64,000 nt of DNA from Acidobacteriota bacterium (GCA_018268755.1 JAFDVW010000028.1:27586-91585); one strand, 5' to 3'; positions 8,753 through 17,395 are shown, numbered from the stretch's first letter. Notes: generated from the letters alone by a model not told the origin. Made by a program: numbers and translations.

Positions 8753-9862
8753 TTATTGGTCCTGTCCGCTGGCCCCGGTCTGCGGCGGAGCGGGGGGCTT
8801 GGCTGGTTCCCCTTGGGGGGCGGCCTCCGGCGTCTTGTGGACCGGCGGCTTGGGCTGCCCGGAAACCGGAGAAGCAGGAGTAGGAGAGGCGGCAGCGCCG
8901 CTTGCCGGGGTTGCTCCCGGAGCAGCCGGCTTGGCCCCCACCACCGTCCCCGGCGCAGGCTGCGGAACCGAAGGCAGACGGTCCGCCAGAATATCCACGG
9001 CGCGGGCCGCGCCTTCCTCGGCCAAGCTGGGTTCCCGCTCCTGCTTCTCGGTAATGATCAATACTTCCTCAATTTTGCTCAGGTTGGCGGCGGGCTTAAT
9101 GCGAATGTCCAGGAACGACTCTCGCCCCTTCTCCACGCTCATCACCGTGCCCACCGGCAGGCCCTTGGGAAACACCTGGTCGCCGCCGCTGGTCAGCACC
9201 TTGTCGCCGGGATGCACTTGCTCGTCGGCCATGACTTTTTCCAGGAGCACCTGGCCGGTGGGGCTGCCGCGCAGGATGCCCTGCAACCGCGAAGACTCCA
9301 GAATCGCCCCCGCCCCGCTGGTCTGATCGTTGATCAGCAGCACTTGCGAGGTCGAGTTGTACACCCGCAGGACCTTCCCCACGATGCCTTCCGCGGTAAT
9401 CACCGGCAGGTCGACGGCCAGGCCGTCGCGTTCTCCCTTATCGATGTAGATGGTGCGCGACTGAACGCTGCCGCTCGAGCCGATGACCTGGGCGGCCACG
9501 GTCTTGGAGATGAACTGTTCCTTGAACCCCAGCAGGGCCTGCAAGCGGCGGGCCTGATGGGCGTCGTCCGACAAGCGTACCTGCTCCAGGCGGAGCTGTT
9601 CAATTTGCTGGCGCAGGGCGCGGTTCTCGTCGCGCACCCCACGCAGGTAGAGATAGTTGCGCCACAGATTGCCGGTGGAGGTCTGCGCCCAGATGAACCC
9701 TTTTTCCAGGGGCGTGACCGCACTCACCACCCAGACCCGGATCAAGCGGCTGGACTCCATGTCATTCTTGCGCCGGACCTGCACTCCCAGGCCAATGACC
9801 TGAAGAAACAAGACCCCGGCCAGAATGCTCACATTGCGGTAACGGGTGAGAAGGCTGTCCAT
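8753..9862 (-). CDS. mreC: Rod shape-determining protein MreC with long Pro/Ala-rich tail
   Basis: 369 residues. One N-terminal membrane anchor (about 10-27), then a coiled coil (about 75-115, LRQQIEQLRLEQVRL), then the two beta-barrel domains (about 120-270, with GLAVDLPVITAEGIVGKVLR, LINDQTSGAGAI and DKVLTSGGDQVFPKGLPVG). The last ~90 residues are Pro/Ala/Gly-rich and look disordered. MreC spans inner membrane and periplasm and activates PBP2-RodA. It sits 75 bp downstream of mreB and is tightly packed with mreD. Confidence 0.95.
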   Translation of the reverse strand: MDSLLTRYRNVSILAGVLFLQVIGLGVQVRRKNDMESSRLIRVWVVSAVTPLEKGFIWAQTSTGNLWRNYLYLRGVRDENRALRQQIEQLRLEQVRLSDDAHQARRLQALLGFKEQFISKTVAAQVIGSSGSVQSRTIYIDKGERDGLAVDLPVITAEGIVGKVLRVYNSTSQVLLINDQTSGAGAILESSRLQGILRGSPTGQVLLEKVMADEQVHPGDKVLTSGGDQVFPKGLPVGTVMSVEKGRESFLDIRIKPAANLSKIEEVLIITEKQEREPSLAEEGAARAVDILADRLPSVPQPAPGTVVGAKPAAPGATPASGAAASPTPASPVSGQPKPPVHKTPEAAPQGEPAKPPAPPQTGASGQDQ

Positions 9863-9874
9863 GGCGCCAGCGAA

Positions 9875-9894
9875 TTTCCAGTTTCCAGTTTCAG
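9875..9894. repeat. Short heptamer array (GTTTCCA type) in the mreB-mreC spacer
   Basis: The plus strand carries ATTTCCA, GTTTCCA, GTTTCAG in succession just upstream of the mreC start. It is a short, degenerate tandem array with the same period as the one before rodA. It is non-coding. Confidence 0.55.
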
Positions 9895-9937
9895 GTTAGA
9901 CGACAAGGTGGCGGCGCCCGGTGCGGTGGTTTCCCTG

Positions 9938-11002
9938 CTACTCGATGGAAATCTTCCGCAGCAGTTTGAAATCGCTGAGCATCTTGCCGGTGCCCAGCAC
10001 CACGCTGCACAGCGGATCATCGGCGATGGAAACCGGCAGGCCGGTTTCTTCCCGGATGCGCTTGTCCAGGTTCTTCAGCAGCGCGCCGCCGCCGGTCAGC
10101 ACAATGCCGCGATCGCTGATGTCGGCGGAAAGCTCGGGCGGCGTACGTTCCAGGGCCACGCGGATCGCATTCATGATCGTGGAAACGCACTCGCTCAATG
10201 CCTCGCGGATTTCACTGTCGTCGACGGTGATGGTCTTGGGCACGCCCTCGATCAGGTTGCGGCCCTTGATCTCCATGGTGAGCGGCTTGTCCAGCGGATA
10301 GGCGGAGCCGATTTCCATCTTGATCTGTTCCGCGGTCCGCTCGCCCACCAGCAGGTTATATTTCCGCTTCAGATAATTCATGATGGCTTCGTCCATCTGG
10401 TTGCCGGCCATGCGCACGGAACGCGAGTAGACTATGCCGCTCAAAGAAATGACCGCGATGTCGGTGGTGCCGCCGCCGATATCCACCACCATGTTGCCGG
10501 AGGGCTCGGTGATGGGCAGTCCGGCGCCGATGGCCGCCACCATGGCCTGCTCCACCAGGTGCACTTCGCTGGCTTTGGCGCGATAGGCCGAATCCATGAC
10601 CGCGCGCTTCTCCACCTGGGTGATTTCCGAAGGCACGCCGATCACGATGCGCGGATGCACCAGCATCTTGCGGTTGTGCGCCTTTTGGATGAAATAGTTC
10701 AACATCTTCTCGGTGACCTTGAAATCGGCGATGACGCCGTCTTTCATGGGCTTGATGGCCACGATGTTGCCCGGCGTGCGCCCAAGCATTTCTTTGGCTT
10801 CCTTGCCCACGGCCTCGACTTCGTTGGTGTTCTTGTTCAAGGCCACGATGGAAGGTTCGTTGACCACGATGCCTTTGCCGCGCGCATAAACGAGCGTGTT
10901 CGCGGTGCCCAGGTCAATGGCGAGGTCGCTGGAAAAAACACTGAAGAGCGACCGCAGGTTGGTCATGCGTGATCCGCTGGAGTGGAAACCATTCGATGAC
11001 AT
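9938..11002 (-). CDS. mreB: Actin-like rod shape protein MreB
   Basis: 354 residues from the ATG at 11002, or 342 from the ATG at 10966, which begins MTNLRSLFSVFSSDLAIDLG and fits the family better; neither has a strong SD. Actin-fold signatures are clear: DLGTANTLVYARGKGIVV (phosphate 1), VVDIGGGTTDIAVI (phosphate 2) and DRGIVLTGGGALLKNLD (adenosine). MreB forms membrane-bound filaments that orient the wall-elongation machinery. It is the first gene of the operon mreB-mreC-mreD-mrdA-rodA-rng. Confidence 0.97.
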   Translation of the reverse strand: MSSNGFHSSGSRMTNLRSLFSVFSSDLAIDLGTANTLVYARGKGIVVNEPSIVALNKNTNEVEAVGKEAKEMLGRTPGNIVAIKPMKDGVIADFKVTEKMLNYFIQKAHNRKMLVHPRIVIGVPSEITQVEKRAVMDSAYRAKASEVHLVEQAMVAAIGAGLPITEPSGNMVVDIGGGTTDIAVISLSGIVYSRSVRMAGNQMDEAIMNYLKRKYNLLVGERTAEQIKMEIGSAYPLDKPLTMEIKGRNLIEGVPKTITVDDSEIREALSECVSTIMNAIRVALERTPPELSADISDRGIVLTGGGALLKNLDKRIREETGLPVSIADDPLCSVVLGTGKMLSDFKLLRKISIE

Positions 11003-11078
11003 ATGCAGCTTTGCCTTTTTGCCCGCGTGGCCGTTGCTCCGCGCTGGTGCTTTCCCTTACAACGGCGCGCCGATCCTT

Positions 11079-11107
11079 ATTCTATGATTCTATGAGATTT
11101 CTCTTAA
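11079..11107 (-). promoter_or_regulatory. Probable mreB operon promoter (duplicated -10 box)
   Basis: On the minus strand the motif CATAGAAT occurs twice in tandem, giving two TAGAAT -10 candidates (11084-11079 and 11092-11087). For the first, a TTAAGA at 11107-11102 stands 17 bp upstream as a weak -35. The 5' leader to the mreB start would be about 70 nt. Assignment is by pattern only. Confidence 0.4.
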
Positions 11108-11162
11108 CTATATCGTAAACGAAAGTTCCTGCACCTCGGGAGGGAATCCGCAACAGGGTTCA

Positions 11163-12446
11163 CTATTGGATCAACACTTTTTTCTGCAGGGTGTTGACCC
11201 CGCCCTGCGAGGTCTGGGCGGTGATCGTGATGGTGCTCTCCCCCGCCGGCAAAGGCGGCGTGAAGTAATGGAAGGTGCCATCATTGCTGACAATGGGGAC
11301 TTCCCGCCCGTTCACCATGACCCGGGCCCCCACCTCGGTCTTCCCGGTCAATTCAATGACGTGGCCATGCTGCACGAAAGGCTCCAGCTCCAAATTGATG
11401 GCCGCCGTGTCTTTCCCCTTGGGAATCACGGTGAAACGGTTGGTCTCACTCTGGATCGATTCCTTCCCCTGCGCGTCGAAGGAGTGCACCATCCAGTAAT
11501 AGGCCCCCTGGTCCAGTCCAGAAACCAGAACATCCGCAGTGTTGACCTTGCGGTCCACGATGGTCGACGAGAAATAGGGATTGCGGGAAATGCGCAGGCG
11601 ATAGCCCACCGCATTGGCCATTTGCGTCCACGAGAACTCGATGGGTTTAGCGTCCTTGGTCAGGAAGATGGGCATCATATTGGCCGGAGAAATCGGCATA
11701 GGGGGCCCAATTTCCTTCAACTTAGCCATGCGCGGAGATTCCGACTGGAAGCTCACCTTCTCCCAGTCCGCCAACTTGACCACTTCCCCGTTGCGGTTGA
11801 TTTCACCCGACCCCTTCTTGACCAGAATTTCATGCTGGTCGGACTTGGGGTCATTGCGCACCATGGCAGCGCTGTCCGGAGCCAGGGAGGCGGTGGCCCC
11901 GGCCACGATGACCTGGGACTGCGACCCCTGGACGTAGGTCCCGGTGGACAGGTCGACCGTCCCGGTGCTCACCGCCACCGCCACCCGGGTCTGCTGCTGC
12001 TCGTTGGCCGAATTCTCCTCGATCACAATCAGCGAATCCTGCTTCACCGTGTAGTTGGTGCCGTCGTTGAAGACGATCTTGGCCATGCCTTCCGGCCCGG
12101 TCTGCACCACGTCGCCCTTTTCCAGAGGAATGTTGTAGTCGGCCGCCATCCAGGTGTTGCTGCTGGCTTTTTTGACCCGTACCGTGCCATCCAGGGCGGT
12201 TATGTGGGCTTGCTGCGAGGCGGAACCTTTGGACTGGTCGATATTTCCGGCCGCTCCCGCCACCCGCTCCAGCAGGGTGGTGGTAAAGCTGGTGGCGGCG
12301 CGAATGCCGCTCTGCGTGAACTGCGGGAAGGCCAGCCGCATCCCCAGCAGCAGCAGCAGGACAATCCCCAGCACCATCATCACCACGCTGCGGTAGGTGA
12401 CCGTTTTCCACGCGATATGAATGCCGGGCTTACGATTCGAGGACAC
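11163..12446 (-). CDS. Membrane-anchored FecR-domain protein with C-terminal beta-sandwich repeats
   Basis: 427 residues from a GTG at 12446, chosen because AGGGG lies 5 nt upstream. A basic N-terminus is followed by one membrane segment (VVMMVLGIVLLLLLGMRLAF), then a FecR-type beta domain (about 75-215: ALDGTVRVKKASS, LEKGDVVQTGPEGMAKIVFN, TVKQDSLIVIEENSA). After that come a fibronectin-like segment (EFSWTQMANAVGYRLRISRN, GAYYWMVHSFDAQG) and a terminal Ig-like domain. Such FecR proteins in Acidobacteria are not next to fecI/fecA and are thought to be surface or periplasmic structural or sensing proteins; the precise role is unknown. It is a separate unit, 160 bp upstream of mreB. Confidence 0.8.
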   Translation of the reverse strand: MSSNRKPGIHIAWKTVTYRSVVMMVLGIVLLLLLGMRLAFPQFTQSGIRAATSFTTTLLERVAGAAGNIDQSKGSASQQAHITALDGTVRVKKASSNTWMAADYNIPLEKGDVVQTGPEGMAKIVFNDGTNYTVKQDSLIVIEENSANEQQQTRVAVAVSTGTVDLSTGTYVQGSQSQVIVAGATASLAPDSAAMVRNDPKSDQHEILVKKGSGEINRNGEVVKLADWEKVSFQSESPRMAKLKEIGPPMPISPANMMPIFLTKDAKPIEFSWTQMANAVGYRLRISRNPYFSSTIVDRKVNTADVLVSGLDQGAYYWMVHSFDAQGKESIQSETNRFTVIPKGKDTAAINLELEPFVQHGHVIELTGKTEVGARVMVNGREVPIVSNDGTFHYFTPPLPAGESTITITAQTSQGGVNTLQKKVLIQ

Positions 12447-12738
12447 AGCAACCCCTGCTAAAAATGCAGCCAAATCCCTGGAAAATATGGGGGCAATTTG
12501 CAGGGTACCACAGGCAAAACAGCCCTCTCTAGGGCAGCGGCCCGCACCCGGTATCGAAAGTCACCGCAGCGGAAGTCATTGAAAAATCAACCAGAAGACC
12601 CATTATGCGAGTCCCCCAGCGCGACCCCGGGAACGCTCCCGGCCCGGCTCTGGCAGCTCTCGGGCTCTGCCCTCGACTTGCCGCTTTAGCGAAGCGGGCG
12701 TTAGCATGAATAATTCGCTGGACCAAGAGGAGATCATC

Positions 12739-14277
12739 ATGGCAACCGACACTTTGACTGGGCCAACCATCGTGGGCAGCGCCACCCGCGCCAAGGTCTA
12801 CAAGAACTTCATCGACGGAGAGTGGGTGGAGTCCGTCAGCGGGCAGACCTTCGAGAACCTGAACCCCGCCGACACCCGCGACCTGGTGGGCATTTTCCAG
12901 AGATCGGTCAAGGCTGACGTGGATGCGGCCATTGCCGCCGCCAAACGCGCCTACGCCAAGTGGCGCCTGGTGCCCGCCCCCCGCCGGGCTGAGATCATTT
13001 ATCGCGCCGCCGAGATGCTGATCGAGCGCAAGGAAGACTATTCGCGCGACATGACCCGCGAAATGGGCAAAGTCCTGAAAGAGACCCGCGGCGATGTGCA
13101 GGAAGCCATCGACACCGCCTACTACTTCGCCGGCGAAGGACGCCGCCTCTTCGGCCCCACTACCCCCTCCGAGCTGCCCAACAAGTTCGCCATGGCCATC
13201 CGCCAGCCGCTCGGCGTCTGCGGCATGATCGCGCCCTGGAACTTCCCCATGGCCATTCCTTCCTGGAAGCTGCTGCCCGCGCTGGTGTGTGGCAATACCT
13301 GCGTCATCAAGCCGGCCCAGGACACTCCACTCTCCACTTATAACCTGGTCAAAGTGCTGAGCGATGCCGGCGTCCCCAAGGGCGTGGTGAACATTGTCAG
13401 CGGCTTTGGCGCCGATGCCGGCGCACCCATGCTGGAACATCCCGACGTACGGGCCATCTCCTTCACCGGTTCCAGCAGCGTGGGCCGGACTATCGGCACC
13501 ACGGCGGCGCAGAGCTTCAAACACTGCTCGCTCGAACTCGGCGGCAAAAACCCGATGATCGTGCTTGACGACGCCAACCTCGACCTCGCCATTGAAGGCG
13601 GGCTATGGGGTGCGTTCGGCACCACCGGCCAGCGCTGCACCGCCACCAGCCGCATCATTGTGCAGAAGGGCGTGTACAGCGAGTTCATCGAGCGCTATGT
13701 GGAGCGCGCCAAACAACTCAAAGTGGGCAACGGCCTGGACGAATCCATCGACATGGGCCCGGCCATCAATGAGCGGCAGCTGATTTCCGACCTGAAATAT
13801 GTAGAGATCGGCCAGTCCGAAGGCGCTCGCCTGAAGTGCGGCGGCCATCGCCTGGATTCCGGCGACCTGCGCCACGGCTTCTTCATGGAGCCGACCGTCT
13901 TCGTAGACGTCAATCCCAAGATGCGCATCGCCCAGGAAGAAATCTTCGGGCCGGTGGTTTCCATCATTCCCTGCGACGACCTGGAAGACGCCATCGAGAT
14001 CGCCAACAATATCGAATACGGCCTCTCTTCCGCGCTTTACACCCGAGACGTCAACAAGGCCTTCGCCGCCATGCGCGATCTGTACGCCGGCATCACCTAC
14101 ATCAACGCCCCCACCATCGGAGCGGAAGTCCACTTGCCCTTCGGCGGGACCAAAGCTACCGGCAACGGCCACCGCGAAGGCGGACTCGGCGCCATTGAGT
14201 TCTACAGCGAGTGGAAGGCCGTGTACGTGGATTACTCGGATCGTCTGCAAAAAGCACAGATTGACCGCGTAGACTAA
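12739..14277 (+). CDS. NAD(P)-dependent aldehyde dehydrogenase (semialdehyde dehydrogenase-like)
   Basis: 512 residues. The ATG at 12739 is chosen over an in-frame ATG at 12706 because AAGAGGAGA ends about 5 nt before it. The ALDH superfamily fold is complete: GMIAPWNFPM (cofactor domain), FTGSSSVG, the general base Glu in LELGGKNP, the nucleophilic Cys in TTGQRCTATSR, EEIFGPVVSI, and the C-terminal PFGGTKATGNG. It oxidises an aldehyde to the acid. The end motif and length resemble semialdehyde dehydrogenases of sugar-acid or amino-acid degradation, but the substrate cannot be read from sequence. The next gene on the strand is an aminotransferase, so a joint amino-acid catabolic role is possible. 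Confidence 0.9.
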   Translation: MATDTLTGPTIVGSATRAKVYKNFIDGEWVESVSGQTFENLNPADTRDLVGIFQRSVKADVDAAIAAAKRAYAKWRLVPAPRRAEIIYRAAEMLIERKEDYSRDMTREMGKVLKETRGDVQEAIDTAYYFAGEGRRLFGPTTPSELPNKFAMAIRQPLGVCGMIAPWNFPMAIPSWKLLPALVCGNTCVIKPAQDTPLSTYNLVKVLSDAGVPKGVVNIVSGFGADAGAPMLEHPDVRAISFTGSSSVGRTIGTTAAQSFKHCSLELGGKNPMIVLDDANLDLAIEGGLWGAFGTTGQRCTATSRIIVQKGVYSEFIERYVERAKQLKVGNGLDESIDMGPAINERQLISDLKYVEIGQSEGARLKCGGHRLDSGDLRHGFFMEPTVFVDVNPKMRIAQEEIFGPVVSIIPCDDLEDAIEIANNIEYGLSSALYTRDVNKAFAAMRDLYAGITYINAPTIGAEVHLPFGGTKATGNGHREGGLGAIEFYSEWKAVYVDYSDRLQKAQIDRVD

Positions 14278-14309
14278 GCACTGAATCTGAAATTTTCACC
14301 CCAGGGAAC

Positions 14310-14356
14310 ACAGAGGGCACGGAGTCCCTCGGTGAGACTCTGTGCCCTCTGTGGTG
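14310..14356. repeat. Palindromic repeat element of the ACAGAGGGCAC type
   Basis: Between the aldehyde dehydrogenase and aminotransferase genes, CACAGAGGGCACGGAG and CTCTGTGCCCTCTGTG form arms of about 16 bp with one mismatch around a 13-nt loop. Similar CACAGAG-rich palindromes are, to my recollection, dispersed in acidobacterial genomes. It lacks a clear U-tract after the stem, so it is a weak candidate for an intrinsic terminator. Confidence 0.65.
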
Positions 14357-14413
14357 ATGGTTTTCTTGTCTTCGGTGATTTAAGATTTTTTCAGGTCCTG
14401 GGACCCATTCATC

Positions 14414-15625
14414 ATGCCGACAACGACACCCACTCGCGAAATCCTGGCTGCCAAACGTCTGGACAATGTTCGCTATGCCATCCGCGATCTGGCGGGCCTC
14501 GCCGACGATCTCACCAAACAAGGACACAAGATCCTGCCTTTGACGGTGGGCGATCCCATCACGTTTGACTTCGCCACCCCGCCCCACATGATTGAGGCCG
14601 TCTACAAGGCCATGCGCGATGGCAAGAACGGATACTGCGCCTCGCCCGGGGTGAAAGAAGCCCTGGATGCCATTCGCGGTGAGGCTGAGCGGCGCGGCAT
14701 CACCACGGTGCGCGATGTGTTTGTCACCTCCGGCGTAAGCGAGACGGTGGATGTGTGCCTGGCGGCGCTGCTGAATCCCGGGGAAAACCTGCTCACGCCC
14801 TGCCCCGACTATCCCCTGTACTCGGCCATTCTGGCCAAGCTCGGCATTGAGCTCAACACCTATTACCTGGATGAGGACAACGGCTGGCAGCCCGACCTGG
14901 AAGACATCAAGCGCAAGATTACGCCCAAGACGCGCGGCATTGTGCTGATTAATCCCAACAATCCCACCGGCGCATTGTGTTCCCGCCAGATGCTGGAGCA
15001 GCTCGCCGACATCGCGCGCGAGCACAACCTGGTCATCTTCGCCGATGAGATTTACGACAAGCTCATTCTCGACGACCATCAGCACATTCCCCTAGCCTCG
15101 GTCGCGCCGGATGTGCCAATCGTGACTTTCGGCGGCCTGTCGAAGAATTATCTGGCCCCAGGCTGGCGGGTGGGCTGGGGCGCAGTGAGTGGAGATGCCG
15201 CGGCCGTGGCGCCTTACATCGAAGGCATCCATCGCCTGTTGCGGGCGCGCCTGTGCGCCAACCACCCCGAACAGTACGCCATCAAGCCCGCGCTGGAAGG
15301 CCCGCAGGACCACATTGCCGCCGCCTGCAAAAAACTGCGCGCACGCCGCGACTTGACCGTGAAGTGGGCCAACGCCACGCCGCGGGTGAGCCTGGTGCCG
15401 CCGCTGGGAGCTTTCTACGCGTTCCCGCGTCTCGACATTCCGGAGAGTGACGAAGTCTTTGTCACTGAACTCTGCCGCCAGAAGCATGTGCTGGCCGTGC
15501 ACGGCTCGGGCTTCGGCCAGAAACCCGGCACCAAACACTGCCGTGTCGTCTTCCTGCCCAATGAAGAAACGTTGACCAAGGCCTATGGCGCGATCAGCGA
15601 ATTCATGACGGCGCGCTACGCCTGA
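14414..15625 (+). CDS. Class I/II PLP-dependent aminotransferase (alanine aminotransferase-like)
   Basis: 403 residues, the usual size. Fold-type I signatures: VGDPITFDFATPPHMIEAV, the glycine turn near VTSGVSETVD, NPNNPTGALCS, FADEIYDKL (cofactor Asp/Tyr), the Schiff-base Lys in FGGLSKNYLAPGWRVGW, and the substrate-binding Arg in HCRVVFLP. The GLSKNYLAPGWRVGW block is typical of the AlaA/alanine-preferring subgroup, so pyruvate/alanine with 2-oxoglutarate/glutamate is the likely pair. The start ATG at 14414 follows the palindromic element; no strong SD is seen. An excellent terminator follows the stop. Confidence 0.88.
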   Translation: MPTTTPTREILAAKRLDNVRYAIRDLAGLADDLTKQGHKILPLTVGDPITFDFATPPHMIEAVYKAMRDGKNGYCASPGVKEALDAIRGEAERRGITTVRDVFVTSGVSETVDVCLAALLNPGENLLTPCPDYPLYSAILAKLGIELNTYYLDEDNGWQPDLEDIKRKITPKTRGIVLINPNNPTGALCSRQMLEQLADIAREHNLVIFADEIYDKLILDDHQHIPLASVAPDVPIVTFGGLSKNYLAPGWRVGWGAVSGDAAAVAPYIEGIHRLLRARLCANHPEQYAIKPALEGPQDHIAAACKKLRARRDLTVKWANATPRVSLVPPLGAFYAFPRLDIPESDEVFVTELCRQKHVLAVHGSGFGQKPGTKHCRVVFLPNEETLTKAYGAISEFMTARYA

Positions 15626-15644
15626 AAATTTTCCCCTTCCGCTA

Positions 15645-15678
15645 AAAAAGAGGCGCAGCCTTAGCTGCGTCTCTTTTT
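15645..15678 (+). terminator. Intrinsic terminator after the aminotransferase gene
   Basis: AAAAAGAGGCGCAGC pairs with GCTGCGTCTCTTTTT around a CTTA loop, with one G-T pair. The stem is followed directly by a T5 tract. It lies about 20 bp after the aminotransferase stop and insulates the toxin-antitoxin operon. The symmetric A/T flanks could let it work both ways. Confidence 0.85.
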
Positions 15679-15723
15679 GCGCTCAGGAGCGTCCTTGCTC
15701 AGGCAAATGTAGATGCGTTTTTG

Positions 15724-15755
15724 TTACACATCCTTATGTGTAATACGTTACACAT
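15724..15755 (+). promoter_or_regulatory. Operator of the toxin-antitoxin operon: three evenly spaced TTACACAT half-sites
   Basis: TTACACAT (15724-15731), its inverse ATGTGTAA (15736-15743) and TTACACAT again (15748-15755) are perfect copies, each separated by 4 bp. The first two form a palindrome; the last contains the first two bases of the antitoxin ATG (15754). This is the expected binding site for autoregulation by an antitoxin dimer or a toxin-antitoxin complex. The third half-site suggests cooperative binding or block of translation initiation. Confidence 0.75.
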
Positions 15756-15957
15756 GGCAACCAATCTGGCACTGGATGATCAGCTCATCGAAGAGGCCCG
15801 CCGCGCCGGAGGCCACAAGACCAAGAAGCAAGCCGTCACCGCCGCGCTCGATGAATACGTCAGGCTGCGCAAGCAGCGGCGTGTCATACAGGCATTCGGG
15901 ACCTTTGATTTCGACCCCGCCTACAACTACAAGGCCGAGCGCCGCAAAAAACGCTGA
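15754..15957 (+). CDS. vapB: VapB-type antitoxin
   Basis: 67 residues from the ATG at 15754. The N-terminal part (MATNLALDDQLIEEARRAGG, then HKTKKQAVTAALDEYV) fits a ribbon-helix-helix DNA-binding antitoxin of the VapB (DUF2191) kind. The C-terminal part (TFDFDPAYNYKAERRKKR) is the flexible toxin-neutralising tail. It should bind the operator over its own start. Its TGA stop shares one base with the toxin ATG, a typical coupled arrangement. Confidence 0.88.
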   Translation: MATNLALDDQLIEEARRAGGHKTKKQAVTAALDEYVRLRKQRRVIQAFGTFDFDPAYNYKAERRKKR

Positions 15958-16379
15958 TGCAAGTCCTGGTGGATACTCCGGTATGGTCGCTGGCCCTGCG
16001 GCGCAAACCCAGGGGCCTGAGCTCTGAGGAAAACGAGATCACGCGAAACCTGGCGGACCTGATTCAGGAGGGACGGGCCCGCATCATCGGCCCCATACGG
16101 CAGGAGTTGCTCTCCGGCGTCCGCGAAGAGGATCAGTTTCAGAAGCTGCGCCGCGCATTGCGCGCGTTTGATGAACCGCTCCTGCAACCGGCGGACTACG
16201 AAGAAGCCGCGCACATGAATGACCTCTGCCGCCGGCATGGAATCTCAGGATCTGCGGTGGACTATCTGATCTGCGCTGTTGCGCGGCGCCACAGTTGGGC
16301 CATTTTTACTCTCGACCTGGATTTCCGCGGCTACGAACGAATCTTGTCAGTCCAATTGTTTCGGCCGCTTCGCGGCTAG
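15957..16379 (+). CDS. vapC: VapC-type PIN-domain ribonuclease toxin
   Basis: 140 residues. PIN-domain acidic residues are in place: D6 (VLVDTPVWS), E50 (IRQELLSG), D102 (SAVDYLICAVA) and D120/D122 (FTLDLDF). VapC toxins are Mg-dependent endoribonucleases that cut tRNA or rRNA and halt translation; the RNA target here is unknown. The gene starts on the last base of the antitoxin stop codon. Confidence 0.9.
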   Translation: MQVLVDTPVWSLALRRKPRGLSSEENEITRNLADLIQEGRARIIGPIRQELLSGVREEDQFQKLRRALRAFDEPLLQPADYEEAAHMNDLCRRHGISGSAVDYLICAVARRHSWAIFTLDLDFRGYERILSVQLFRPLRG

Positions 16380-16429
16380 TCGCGCCATGCGCTTCGCCTT
16401 GGGCTATACTTGGCAGGCCAATTCTTGCG

Positions 16430-17395
16430 ATGGCCATGCCGATCTCCAGAAGAATTGCCGCAGTTGCTCTGGCCCTGTTCGTCGTCGCCATGACACTTGC
16501 GTCAGCCTCGGCCCAGACTGTTCCATCCGGAAAAATCAAGATCATCATCGATACCGATATCGGGGATGACATCGATGACGCCTTCGCTGTCGCTCTTGCC
16601 CTGCGCAGTTCGGAATTGGAAATTCTTGGCATCACGACAACTTTTGGGGACACCGAAGCCCGCGCCAAACTTGCCGACCGGCTGCTCGGCGAAACTGGAC
16701 ACAGCGACATTCCGGTCGCAGCGGGCACAGCCGCAAAAGCCCCTGGTGGATTGACCCAACGCCGTTATGCGGAAGGCGGTCATTTCGCCCGGGCAAATCA
16801 TCCCCCCGCCGTGGAGTTCATTCTTGATCAGATTCGCCGCTACCCCGGGCAGATCACCCTGGTAGCGATTGGCCCTCTGGTAAATGTGGGGGCGCTGATC
16901 GACCAGGATCCGCAGACTTTCCGTAAGCTGGCGCGCATCGTGCTTATGGGAGGGTCGGTGTATCGCGGCGGCGGAGACCTGGGATACACGAAGCCGAGCG
17001 GCCCTCAGGCCGAGTGGAACATCAAGAACGACATTCCTTCCGCGCAGAAACTGTTCCAGTCCGGGGTCCCGATTTTCATGATGCCGCTCGATTCCACCCA
17101 GTTGAAGCTTGATGAGGTCAAGCGCGCCATCCTGTTTCAGGCGGGCACGCCGCTGACTGACGCTTTGACCCTGCTCTACCATCAGTGGGGATATGAAACT
17201 CCGACTCTGTACGACGTGATGACCCTCGCCTACATTCTCAATCCTGAGTTGTGCCCGGTGCAGGCCATGCATGTCCGAGTGGATGCCCAGGGCTTCACGC
17301 GACCGGAGCCGGGAGTGCCCAACGCCCAGGTTTGCCTGGATTCCGATTCTGATGCATTCTTTCGCTTCTATCTCCGCCGGATTTTGGCGCCCTAG
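16430..17395 (+). CDS. Secreted nucleoside hydrolase (IU-type)
   Basis: 321 residues from the ATG at 16430. A signal peptide is clear (ISRRIAAVALALFVVAMTLA, ending ASAQ). The Ca-binding Asp cluster DTDIGDDIDDA follows at once, and the fold continues with LVAIGPLVNV, IVLMGGSVYRGG, EWNIKNDIPSAQ and the C-terminal DVMTLAYIL, all nucleoside-hydrolase features. The enzyme splits the N-glycosidic bond of ribonucleosides; export suggests scavenging of extracellular nucleosides. A TATACT at 16405-16410 may be its -10 box. The stop codon overlaps the SD of the next gene, so the two are co-translated. Confidence 0.9.
   Translation: MAMPISRRIAAVALALFVVAMTLASASAQTVPSGKIKIIIDTDIGDDIDDAFAVALALRSSELEILGITTTFGDTEARAKLADRLLGETGHSDIPVAAGTAAKAPGGLTQRRYAEGGHFARANHPPAVEFILDQIRRYPGQITLVAIGPLVNVGALIDQDPQTFRKLARIVLMGGSVYRGGGDLGYTKPSGPQAEWNIKNDIPSAQKLFQSGVPIFMMPLDSTQLKLDEVKRAILFQAGTPLTDALTLLYHQWGYETPTLYDVMTLAYILNPELCPVQAMHVRVDAQGFTRPEPGVPNAQVCLDSDSDAFFRFYLRRILAP

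Noticed and set aside
8741..10972. A 743-codon open frame on the plus strand opposite mreB and mreC
   Set aside because: It is rich in His, Gln, Gly and Asp with no domain and lies exactly opposite two textbook genes. It is a shadow of codon bias.
11163..12446. FecR protein as part of an iron-citrate FecIRA system
   Set aside because: No FecI-type sigma or FecA receptor is adjacent, the membrane anchor is at the N-terminus, and the C-terminal half is Ig-like. It is a different FecR-domain architecture.
12529..13524. A 331-codon frame opposite the aldehyde dehydrogenase gene
   Set aside because: Antisense shadow; no signal, SD or domain, and the sense gene is certain.
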